Positions 7,391 through 13,894 of a stretch of DNA of 35,329 bases are shown here, piece after piece. Positions within the stretch are counted from its first letter, which is position 1. Every line of letters begins with the position of its first letter. A model generated the notes under the pieces. The model saw only the letters and a list, made by a program, of their open reading frames with translations. It was not told where the DNA came from and did not search any database. The stretch spans positions 1 through 35,329 of the forward strand of contig JACMOI010000025.1 in NCBI GenBank assembly GCA_014378105.1. Reading direction: 5' to 3'. The translations under genes were made by a program, and so were the position numbers. This DNA comes from Pseudopedobacter sp. (GTDB lineage Bacteria > Bacteroidota > Bacteroidia > Sphingobacteriales > Sphingobacteriaceae).

Positions 7391-8278
7391 TTAAATAACC
7401 AATTTAGTCCCAAAAGCATGGGCAATTCCCAAGTCTCCCAAATCATCGGCTTTGCCAATAAACACTTCTTTCACGCCTTTATTTATCGCTTCAAAAGCGG
7501 TGTGTAATTTAGGTAACATTCCATCAGCAATAATTCCTTTGGCTTTTAAATCTTCGTATTTAGAAGGATTGATTTCTCGGATAACTGAGCTTTCATCATT
7601 CACATCTAACAAAACTCCTTTTTTTTCGAAACAGTAAACCAGCGAAGTTTTATATTGCTTAGACATTCCAATTGCTAAAGCTGAGGCAATGGTATCTGCA
7701 TTTGTGTTTAATAACTGGCTTTTCCCATCATGCGTAATAGCTGAAAAAACAGGGATAAAACCATTACCAATCAATTTTGATAAATTCTCTTTTTGTATAG
7801 CGTTTTCATCTAAATCTCCTACGTAACCAAAATCTACCTCCTGAAAAGTGGTATCTATTTTAGATTTGATTTTTTGGATAGGTCGTTTTTTTGCTTTGAT
7901 TAAATTTCCATCAGCACCGCATAAACCTAAGGCATTACAACCATGCATTTGTAATTGAGCCACCAAGTTTTTGCTAATTAATCCGGCATAAACCATGGTT
8001 ACGATTCTTAAAGTTTCAATATCCGTGATTCTGCGTCCTTCAATCATTTTGGCTTCGATGTGTATTTCGGTTGCCAACTTTGTCGCCATTTTGCCACCAC
8101 CGTGGACCAGAATTTTATATCCTTTTAAATCGGCGAAAGCCTTTAAAAACTCATGTAGTTTTTCAGAATCATCAATGATATTTCCTCCAATTTTTATAAC
8201 AGTTAGAGCCTCGCCCTGGCTCTCTCCAAAGGAGAGGGAGTTAGAAGTTGATAAATTTTGAGGATTACTAAGCTCCAT
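7391..8278 (-). CDS. argB: N-acylglutamate kinase
   Basis: This amino-acid-kinase-family enzyme phosphorylates the gamma-carboxylate of N-acetyl- or N-succinyl-glutamate. Core motifs are VIKIGGNIID (nucleotide binding), LVHGGGKMATKLA (acyl-glutamate/phosphate loop) and NTNADTIASALA. The kinase core begins near residue 26. The first 25 residues (MELSNPQNLSTSNSLSFGES...) are not family sequence and are mostly encoded by a REP-like palindrome at 8205-8242. No closer in-frame start codon precedes LTVIKIGG, so the ATG at 8278 is likely used and the repeat is translated. The product is 295 residues, against about 260-270 without the extension. The stop is followed at once by a CACAGAG repeat. Confidence 0.92.
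   Translation of the reverse strand: MELSNPQNLSTSNSLSFGESQGEALTVIKIGGNIIDDSEKLHEFLKAFADLKGYKILVHGGGKMATKLATEIHIEAKMIEGRRITDIETLRIVTMVYAGLISKNLVAQLQMHGCNALGLCGADGNLIKAKKRPIQKIKSKIDTTFQEVDFGYVGDLDENAIQKENLSKLIGNGFIPVFSAITHDGKSQLLNTNADTIASALAIGMSKQYKTSLVYCFEKKGVLLDVNDESSVIREINPSKYEDLKAKGIIADGMLPKLHTAFEAINKGVKEVFIGKADDLGDLGIAHAFGTKLVI
8205..8242 (-). repeat. REP-like palindrome inside the 5' end of argB
   Basis: On the minus strand it reads ACTCCCTCTCCTTTGGAGAG followed by AGCCAGGGCGAGGCTC: a short hairpin (CTCTCC/GGAGAG) with a GC-rich tail. Palindromes with the core CTCTCC-TTTGGAGAGGG and a GGGxGAGGC tail are widely dispersed in Bacteroidota. Here it is in frame and encodes part of the ArgB N-terminus. 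It is in the opposite orientation to the copy at 8319-8352. Confidence 0.75.
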
Positions 8279-8318
8279 TAATGTTTTTTTTAAATTTTAT
8301 TTTTCAACAATATATGTA

Positions 8319-8352
8319 AGCCCTCTCTTTCGGAGAGGGTTTGGGTGAGGCT
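8319..8352 (+). repeat. REP-like palindrome in the argF'-argB spacer
   Basis: The plus strand reads AGCCCTCTCTTTCGGAGAGG, then GTTTGGGTGAGGCT: hairpin CCCTCTC/GAGAGGG plus a GGGTGAGGC tail. It is the same family as 8205-8242 but inverted, giving a head-to-head pair about 75 bp apart. A T-run follows on the plus strand. Confidence 0.75.
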
Positions 8353-8357
8353 TTTTT

Positions 8358-8383
8358 CTCTTCGGAGAGGATTTAGGGGAGGC
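8358..8383 (+). repeat. Second REP-like element, overlapping the argF' stop codon
   Basis: It reads CTCTTCGGAGAGGATTTAGG GGAGGC on the plus strand, a variant of the dispersed form with a short hairpin (CTCT/AGAG) and a GGATTTAGGGGAGGC tail. On the minus strand the tail encodes the last residues Cys-Leu-Pro and the TAA stop of argF'. Confidence 0.7.
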
Positions 8384-9329
8384 ATATGCTCTCTAAAATA
8401 CTCTTCAAAACCGCCTGCGCTGCCCAAACACGGTTATTAGCCTGATTTAAAACTAGTGAATTTGGTCCGTCTAAAATTTCATGTGATAATTCTAAACCTC
8501 TTCTCACGGGTAAGCAGTGCATTACGCCAGCATTATTGGTAAGTTTCAATTTTTCGTTGGTCATCATCCATGAATCATCATTGATGAGCATCTTGCCATA
8601 ATCAGTATAAGACGACCAGTTTTTTACATAAACAAAATCGGCTCCAGCTAAAGCTTCATCCTGATTGTTGGTTACTCTAGCTTTACCCACAAATTCTGGA
8701 GCTAAATCATAACCTTCAGGATGCGTAATTACAAAATCATAATCTGCTTTATTCATCCACTCGGCAAAGGAATTGGCCACCGCCTGAGGCAATGGTTTCA
8801 CATGTGGTGCCCAAGTTAAAACTACCTTGGGTTTTTCTGTTTTCTTTAATTCCTCAATCGTAATTAAATCTGCCAAACTTTGCAACGGATGGCGTGTTGC
8901 AGATTCCAAACTGACTACTGGAACACCACAAAACTTCACGAATTTATTGAAAATCTCTTCGGAATAATCCTCTTCACGGTTCAATAAACTAGGGAAAGAT
9001 CTGAAACCGATAATGTCACAATATTGGCCCATTACACCGGCCGCTTCACGAATGTGTTCCACTGTGGTACCGTTCATGATGATGCCATCCTGAGTTTCTA
9101 CTGCCCAACCTTCTTTATCGAGATTCATCACCATTACCTGCAGTCCTAAATTCAATGCGGCTTTTTGAGTGCTTAAACGTGTTCGCAAACTAGGGTTCAA
9201 GAATATCAAACCTAAAGTTTTGTGCTTGCCTAATTGCTCATTCGCAAATGGACTTTTCTTTAGCGATATTGCATCGGAAACCAATTGATGAATGTCAGAT
9301 ACGTCATAAATGGAGGTGAATAGTTTCAT
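8373..9329 (-). CDS. argF': N-succinylornithine carbamoyltransferase (ArgF'-type)
   Basis: This 318-residue transcarbamylase resembles the Bacteroides fragilis N-succinylornithine enzyme rather than ordinary ornithine carbamoyltransferase. The carbamoyl-phosphate loop is SLRTRLSTQKAALNLG, and MHCLPVRRG and ESATRHPLQSLADL are present. The specificity position before Glu-His in the 80s loop is Val90 (GIIMNGTTVEHI). From memory of published work, Pro90 marks the succinyl enzyme, Glu92 the acetyl enzyme of Xanthomonas, and Val at that site gives succinyl specificity. The assignment is therefore family-based plus one residue. The last three residues (CLP) and the stop come from a REP-like element. 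It starts 3 bp after argD. Confidence 0.88.
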   Translation of the reverse strand: MKLFTSIYDVSDIHQLVSDAISLKKSPFANEQLGKHKTLGLIFLNPSLRTRLSTQKAALNLGLQVMVMNLDKEGWAVETQDGIIMNGTTVEHIREAAGVMGQYCDIIGFRSFPSLLNREEDYSEEIFNKFVKFCGVPVVSLESATRHPLQSLADLITIEELKKTEKPKVVLTWAPHVKPLPQAVANSFAEWMNKADYDFVITHPEGYDLAPEFVGKARVTNNQDEALAGADFVYVKNWSSYTDYGKMLINDDSWMMTNEKLKLTNNAGVMHCLPVRRGLELSHEILDGPNSLVLNQANNRVWAAQAVLKSILESICLP

Positions 9330-9332
9330 TTT

Positions 9333-10466
9333 TTATTGATTTATTATTTTAGAAAAGGAGGTTAAAAATCTATCCGCATGAGCTATTGTTAAATTTAATG
9401 CAGGTAATAAACGAATGACATTCGGACTAGAAGTTCCAGTGAAAATATGTTCTTTAAAAAGCAAGTCTTTTCTCACATGAGCCATATCTTCGGGCAAATC
9501 AATTCCTATCATTAAGCCTCTTCCTCTAACCTCTTTTACTTTATCGAATTTCTTTAATTCAGAAATCAAATAGTCTCCAATTTTTGCAGCATTCTCCATT
9601 GAATTTTCCTCTTCCATCACTTCTAAAACAGCTAAAGCAGCAGCACAAGCCAAATGATTTCCACCGAAAGTAGTCCCCAGCATGCCATGCCAAGGTTTCA
9701 ATTTCGGACTGATACTGATGGCTCCGATAGGAAACCCATTTCCGATGCCTTTTGCCATTGGATAAATATCCGCATCCACACCAGCAAAATCATGAGCATA
9801 AAACTTGCCACTTCTACCATATCCACATTGAATAGAATCGGCAATAAAATAAGCACCATGCTCATCACAAAGTGAACGAATGGTTTGTAAAAACTCATCA
9901 CTAGCTACTCTTATTCCGCCCACACCTTGAATGCCTTCAATAATTACGGCACAAATTTCTTCACCTTCATCCTCGAAAACACTTTTTAAAGCCTCAATAT
10001 CATTAAAAGGAAGAAAAATAACATTGGAGTTTTGATTAACCGGAGCAACAATTTTTGGATTATCAGTTACTGAAACAGCTAAAGAAGTTCTGCCGTGGAA
10101 AGCTTTACTGAAAGCGATGATTTTCTTTCTCCCATTTGCAAATGAAGCTAGTTTCAGTGCATTTTCATTAGCCTCAGCTCCAGAGTTGCATAAGAAAAGT
10201 TGATAATCTTCTTTACCGGAAACCTTACCTAATTTTTCAGCCAATTCCACTTGTAAAGGAATCTCAATGGAGTTAGAGTAAAAGCCGATTTTATACAATT
10301 GGTCTTCTAAACGCTTCACATAATGTGGGTGGGTGTGGCCGATAGAAATTACAGCATGACCGCCATATAAATCTAGATATTCTTGTCCTTTATCATCCCA
10401 AACCAAACTTCCTTCGCCTTTAACGATGTTGATGTTGTTGATTGGATATACGTCGAATAACTTCAT
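9333..10466 (-). CDS. argD: N-acylornithine aminotransferase
   Basis: This class III PLP-dependent aminotransferase makes N-acyl-ornithine from N-acyl-glutamate semialdehyde with glutamate as donor. It has 377 residues. The PLP lysine is in MAKGIGNGFPIGAI. Other family marks are YLDLYGGHAVISIGHTHPHY near the N-terminus, CNSGAEANENALKLA (phosphate binding) and VIIEGIQGVGGI. It lies between argC (4-bp spacer) and argF' (3-bp spacer), so it is co-transcribed. No unusual residues were noted. Whether it prefers acetyl or succinyl substrates cannot be read from the sequence; the neighbouring ArgF'-type enzyme suggests succinyl. Confidence 0.93.
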   Translation of the reverse strand: MKLFDVYPINNINIVKGEGSLVWDDKGQEYLDLYGGHAVISIGHTHPHYVKRLEDQLYKIGFYSNSIEIPLQVELAEKLGKVSGKEDYQLFLCNSGAEANENALKLASFANGRKKIIAFSKAFHGRTSLAVSVTDNPKIVAPVNQNSNVIFLPFNDIEALKSVFEDEGEEICAVIIEGIQGVGGIRVASDEFLQTIRSLCDEHGAYFIADSIQCGYGRSGKFYAHDFAGVDADIYPMAKGIGNGFPIGAISISPKLKPWHGMLGTTFGGNHLACAAALAVLEVMEEENSMENAAKIGDYLISELKKFDKVKEVRGRGLMIGIDLPEDMAHVRKDLLFKEHIFTGTSSPNVIRLLPALNLTIAHADRFLTSFSKIINQ

Positions 10467-10470
10467 GATT

Positions 10471-11454
10471 TTAAAAATAAGAGGATTTAAGTTTAAGTCC
10501 TATTGTTTCAGGAATTCCGAAAAGCAAATTCATGTTCTGCACTGCTTGGCCAGATGCACCTTTTAATAAATTATCGATGATGGATAAAATCATCAATTTG
10601 TTGCCGTGTTTCTCTAAATAGATGAAGCATTTATTAGTATTCACGACTTGTTTTAAAGCTATATTGGATTTACTGATATGTGTAAACGGAGCGTCAGCAT
10701 AAAAATCCTGATAGATTTCCTCTGCTTCCTCCAAACTCAAATCGCATTCTAAATAACAACTTGCTATGATTCCACGGGTAAAATCACCTCGATAAGGAAC
10801 AAAATTGATCTCTTTATCAAAATCAGTTTGTAAATGTAATAGGCTTTCACCGATTTCATTTAAGTGTTGATGTTCGAATGCTTTGTAAACCGATAAGTTG
10901 TTGTTTCTCCAGCTGAAATGTGTAGTTGCTCCGGGTTTTTGTCCAGCTCCGGTAGAACCTGTAGTTGCCGAAATATGGACTTCAGATTTTAATAAACATG
11001 CATTTGCCAAAGGCAATAAAGCCAATTGTAAGCAAGTTGCAAAACAACCTGGATTGGCAATATTGTTTGCAGTTTTAATGGCTTTTTTATTCAATTCTGG
11101 CAAACCGTAAACGAATTTCCGATTTCCGATTTCCGATTTTTGATTGAGCCTGAAATCCTGAGAGAGGTCAATAATTTTGATGTTATCATTGAAGGAATTA
11201 GCTTCCAAAAACTTTCTTGCGTCACCATGTCCAACGCAAAGAAAAAGAACATCAATTTCTTGTGATAATTGGTCGGTGAATTTTATATCAGTGTCTCCTA
11301 ATAAATCAGTGTGCACATCAGAAATTAAATTTCCTGCATTACTATTACTATGAATAAATGCAATTTCCGTTTCAGGATGATTGATTAAAATCCTTAATAA
11401 TTCACCACCTGTGTAACCTGCTCCTCCAATAATTCCTACTTTAATTCTTTTCAT
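10471..11454 (-). CDS. argC: N-acyl-gamma-glutamyl-phosphate reductase
   Basis: It reduces N-acyl-glutamyl-phosphate to the semialdehyde with NADPH. The 327-residue protein has an N-terminal Rossmann motif (VGIIGGAGYTGGELLRIL) and the catalytic cysteine in NPGCFATCLQLALLPL. The loop GSTGAGQKPGATTHFSWR also matches the family. Next to the conserved FVYGLPELN the variable loop reads NQKSEIGNRK, encoded by tandem heptamers (11115-11142) of a type common in Bacteroidota intergenic DNA. It is separated from argG by 2 bp and from argD by 4 bp, so the three are one transcription unit. Confidence 0.93.
   Translation of the reverse strand: MKRIKVGIIGGAGYTGGELLRILINHPETEIAFIHSNSNAGNLISDVHTDLLGDTDIKFTDQLSQEIDVLFLCVGHGDARKFLEANSFNDNIKIIDLSQDFRLNQKSEIGNRKFVYGLPELNKKAIKTANNIANPGCFATCLQLALLPLANACLLKSEVHISATTGSTGAGQKPGATTHFSWRNNNLSVYKAFEHQHLNEIGESLLHLQTDFDKEINFVPYRGDFTRGIIASCYLECDLSLEEAEEIYQDFYADAPFTHISKSNIALKQVVNTNKCFIYLEKHGNKLMILSIIDNLLKGASGQAVQNMNLLFGIPETIGLKLKSSYF
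11115..11142 (-). repeat. Heptamer tandem repeat within argC
   Basis: Three exact copies of ATTTCCG (11115-11135) are followed by a degenerate ATTTTTG. On the coding strand it reads CGGAAAT repeats giving the KSEIGNRK peptide. It falls in a loop that varies among ArgC proteins, so the frame tolerates it. Confidence 0.6.
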
Positions 11455-11456
11455 CT

Positions 11457-12650
11457 TTAAATCCCTTCATTTACTTTATGCCAGATAGAAACCTGGTTTC
11501 CAAAAATTTTAGAGAATCCTTTTACATCTTCGCCAGTGTAACCTTCGTTCATTTCGCCATAGCTACCAAATTTACTGCTCATCAAATCATTTTCTGACTC
11601 AATTCCGATTACCAAGAAACGATAAGGTAATAGCTGAACAAATACTTTTCCGTTTACGGTTTTTTGAGAGTTACTTAAGAAAGCTTCTATATCTCTCATT
11701 ATTGGATCGTGGAACTGGCCTTCATGCATCCAGTTGCCATAAAACATGGATAACTGATCTTTCCAGCTCAACTGCCATTTAGTAAGCGTATGTTTCTCTA
11801 AAGCATGATGTGCTTTAATAATCACCATCGGCGCTGCCGCTTCAAATCCTACTCTTCCTTTTATTCCGATAATGGTGTCGCCAACATGAATATCTCTCCC
11901 TATGCCGAAAGGAGCAGCAATTTCTTGTAATGCCTGAATGGCTTCAGAAGGATGTCCGAATTTATTTCCATTAACAGCAATCAACTCACCTTTTGTAAAT
12001 TCTAGCTCTAAATTTTCAGCCTCTGATTTGGTCATTTGAGTTGGCCAAGCTTCCTCTGGTAACATTCCGTTAGAAGTTAAGGTTTCCTTTCCTCCTACTG
12101 ATGTTCCCCAAATTCCTTTATTGATAGAGTATTTTGCTTTTTCGGCGTTGATCTCCACACCATGTTTATGCAGGTATTCAATCTCTGCTTCGCGACTTAA
12201 TTTTAAATCTCTGATCGGTGTAATGATTCCTACTTTTGGGATCAAGATATTAAAAATCATATCGAAACGAACCTGATCGTTTCCTGCTCCAGTGCTTCCG
12301 TGGGCTACAAAATCGGCATCTATTTCTTTAGCATAATTTGCAATGGCTGTAGCTTGAGTGACACGTTCGGCGCTTACAGAAAGTGGATAAGTGTTGTTTT
12401 TTAACACATTTCCGAATATCAGATATTTAAGGCAAGAATCGTAATACCCTTTTACTGCTTCCACCGCATGATGAGAAGTCACCCCTAAACTATAAGCTCG
12501 TTCTTCAATCTGCTTTAATTCCTCTACAGAAAACCCTCCTGTATTTACGATTACTGAGTGAACTTCCAAATCCAAATCTTTGGTTAGGTAAATGCAACAA
12601 AATGAGGTGTCTAATCCTCCGCTAAACGCTAAAACAACTTTCTTTTTCAT
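11457..12650 (-). CDS. argG: Argininosuccinate synthase
   Basis: It condenses citrulline and aspartate with ATP to argininosuccinate. The N-terminal PP-loop VVLAFSGGLDTSFCCIYL is the ATP pyrophosphatase signature, and HGSTGAGNDQVRFD is the conserved substrate-binding block. The start was set at the ATG at 12650 (MKKKVVLAF), giving about 397 residues. The frame stays open to an ATG at 12698, but the extra 16 residues (MISVRNTQISILNTHN) are encoded by an intergenic hairpin and are unlike the family. It sits 79 bp downstream of the acyltransferase gene and 2 bp before argC. Confidence 0.94.
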   Translation of the reverse strand: MKKKVVLAFSGGLDTSFCCIYLTKDLDLEVHSVIVNTGGFSVEELKQIEERAYSLGVTSHHAVEAVKGYYDSCLKYLIFGNVLKNNTYPLSVSAERVTQATAIANYAKEIDADFVAHGSTGAGNDQVRFDMIFNILIPKVGIITPIRDLKLSREAEIEYLHKHGVEINAEKAKYSINKGIWGTSVGGKETLTSNGMLPEEAWPTQMTKSEAENLELEFTKGELIAVNGNKFGHPSEAIQALQEIAAPFGIGRDIHVGDTIIGIKGRVGFEAAAPMVIIKAHHALEKHTLTKWQLSWKDQLSMFYGNWMHEGQFHDPIMRDIEAFLSNSQKTVNGKVFVQLLPYRFLVIGIESENDLMSSKFGSYGEMNEGYTGEDVKGFSKIFGNQVSIWHKVNEGI

Positions 12651-12663
12651 GTTATGAGTATTT

Positions 12664-12709
12664 AGTATTGAGATTTGCGTATTTCGTACCGAAATCAAAT
12701 CTCAATACT
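12664..12709. repeat. Long perfect hairpin between the acyltransferase gene and argG
   Basis: A 14-bp perfect stem AGTATTGAGATTTG (12664-12677) with CAAATCTCAATACT (12696-12709) encloses a second perfect stem ATTTCG (12681-12686) with CGAAAT (12690-12695), separated by a 3-base bulge (CGT) and a TAC loop. The two stack into about 20 bp of duplex. No T-run follows on the minus strand, so it is not a simple terminator; it resembles dispersed AATACTCAATACT-type palindromes and could act as an RNA-processing or stability element within the operon. Confidence 0.75.
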
Positions 12710-12729
12710 TTATACGTTTTACTCAATTC

Positions 12730-13395
12730 TTATAATAATATTCCAAATTCTGTAGCTACAATTTTGGTGAAGCTTTTTAATTTGGCTTCAATACGTTTTA
12801 ATAAATTTGCCTTTTTACTGAGCTGCTTAAATCTCTCTTCTTCAAAAGGTTTCTTTTCTTCAGGATCATAAAGCATGGCAGTGCACATGCAGTTCTGGCG
12901 ACCTTTGCTCATCAGAATATCATAATTTACACAGCTTTGGCAACCCTTCCAAAAATTTTCATCTTGTGTTAATTCAGAATAAGTCACTGGCTCGTAACCT
13001 AAATCAGAATTTATTTTCATTACCGCTAAACCTGTTGTTAAACCAAAGATTTTAGAATTTGGGTATTTCTGACGTGAAAGTTCAAATATTTTAGTTTTGA
13101 TGGCTTTTGCCAAACCAGCTTTTCTATAAATAGGGTTTACAATTAAGCCAGAGTTTGCTACAAAATCACCATGGCTCCAGGTTTCAATATAGCAGAAGCC
13201 CGCCCAAGTGCCATCTTTTTGCAAAGCAATTACTGCCTTGCCCTCTAGCATTTTATTGGCAATATATTCTGGTGAACGTTTGGCAATACCAGTTCCACGA
13301 GCTTTGGCAGATTCAGCCATTTCATCGCAGATGGTTTCTGCAAAAGTGATATGTTGCGAGCCTGCAACTAGTATATTAAAATCGTGAGTATGCAT
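12730..13395 (-). CDS. GNAT acyltransferase, probable first arginine enzyme (N-acylglutamate synthase)
   Basis: This 221-residue protein has a GNAT fold: motif A around GLIVNPIYRKAGLAKAI (acyl-CoA phosphate loop R-x-x-G-x-A) and a beta-strand block KAVIALQKDGTWAGFCYIE. It is the first structural gene of the arginine operon. No other gene here could acylate glutamate, and neither a classical argJ nor an argA is present, so it is the likely N-succinyl- or N-acetyl-glutamate synthase. This is inference from position and fold. Residues about 149-170 carry a cysteine cluster, GCQSCVNY ... NCMC, which could bind a metal or arginine-feedback ligand; its role is unknown. The leader ORF ends 96 bp upstream. 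Confidence 0.75.
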   Translation of the reverse strand: MHTHDFNILVAGSQHITFAETICDEMAESAKARGTGIAKRSPEYIANKMLEGKAVIALQKDGTWAGFCYIETWSHGDFVANSGLIVNPIYRKAGLAKAIKTKIFELSRQKYPNSKIFGLTTGLAVMKINSDLGYEPVTYSELTQDENFWKGCQSCVNYDILMSKGRQNCMCTAMLYDPEEKKPFEEERFKQLSKKANLLKRIEAKLKSFTKIVATEFGILL

Positions 13396-13449
13396 TTATT
13401 TTGAGTGGAACTGTGTCCACATTTTAATAAGTAATAAATTTTTAAGGGA

Positions 13450-13464
13450 ACCATCCACGATGGT
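13450..13464 (-). promoter_or_regulatory. Distal hairpin of the arg leader
   Basis: The minus strand reads ACCATC-GTG-GATGGT, a perfect 6-bp stem with a 3-base loop, between the leader ORF stop and the first enzyme gene, followed by TCCCTTAAAAATTT. The tail is U-poor, so it would be a weak terminator. The bases just 5' of it (ATTGA in RNA sense, 13464-13468) can instead pair with TCAAT near the leader stop (13487-13491). Confidence 0.4.
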
Positions 13465-13483
13465 CAATAGATTAGGATTTTCT

Positions 13484-13501
13484 CAGATTGATCAAAATCT
13501 G
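13484..13501 (-). promoter_or_regulatory. Proximal hairpin overlapping the arg leader stop codon
   Basis: CAGATT-TTGATC-AATCTG forms a perfect 6-bp stem with a 6-base loop that contains the leader TGA. A ribosome waiting on the upstream CGA codons would leave this hairpin free; one reaching the stop codon would melt it. This is the geometry expected for an attenuator, but the folding was judged by eye only. Confidence 0.4.
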
Positions 13502-13563
13502 GGAATGTACAGGGGTCGTCGTCGTAAAGAGATTGTTCTTGAAGAAGGTAAACAAATAAACAT
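13492..13563 (-). CDS. Arginine-rich leader peptide of the arginine operon
   Basis: This is a 23-codon ORF, ATG at 13563 to TGA at 13492, beginning MFICLPSSRT and ending LRRRPLYIPRF. It has five arginines: three consecutive CGA codons (13524-13516) and two AGA codons, all before the stop. An AAAGGA purine run lies about 13 bases before the ATG. It is located 96 bp upstream of the first arginine gene on the same strand. The layout matches transcription-attenuation leaders known for his, thr and ilv operons: low charged tRNA-Arg would stall the ribosome on the CGA run and change downstream folding. Only the sequence layout is seen; function is inferred. Confidence 0.75.
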   Translation of the reverse strand: MFICLPSSRTISLRRRPLYIPRF

Positions 13564-13894
13564 AGCAAGTGCTATTTCCTTTGCGGAAGCAATACACTTG
13601 TCTGTATGTAGATGAGTTTGTTTCATTTTCTTTAGCTATCAGGGAGTTAACCTGTTTTCTACAGCAAAAGAGCACATAATTTTTATCAATAACAACATTT
13701 AATTTAATTAATGATGTTTTGTTGATTTTATCTTAACGATGGTTTTGAACCAAATACCGAAATGGGCTAAGGTTTAAAATTTAATTGATAAGTAGGTTTT
13801 GCATTAAGGAATGTAACGGCGGCCTTTTTTTGAAGTCAGGAATTATATAGTTGAAGAAAAAGATATAGTGAAAAGCCTTTGAAGGTACCTTAAA
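13564..13894. other. Intergenic region upstream of the arginine leader
   Basis: This gap lies between the desaturase stop (13895) and the leader ORF. It holds the tentative arg promoter. A 67-residue minus-strand frame (13675-13472) overlaps the leader in another phase, shows no family resemblance and is not called as a gene. Nothing else definite was found; no strong terminator for the desaturase gene is visible. Confidence 0.5.
13665..13696 (-). promoter_or_regulatory. Candidate promoter of the arginine operon
   Basis: On the minus strand GTTG (13696-13693) is followed 20 bases later by CTCTTTTG (13672-13665), an approximate match to the Bacteroidota TTTG / TAnnTTTG pair. It would start transcription roughly 95 bases before the leader ATG. 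The -7 box has two mismatches, so this is tentative. Confidence 0.3.

Noticed and set aside
13472-13675. A 67-codon minus-strand frame upstream of the arginine operon, containing TTTTPVHSQ
   Set aside because: It overlaps the leader ORF in another phase. The Thr run is the ACG ACG ACG reading of the same bases that encode the CGA run; an arginine leader fits the downstream operon, a threonine one does not.
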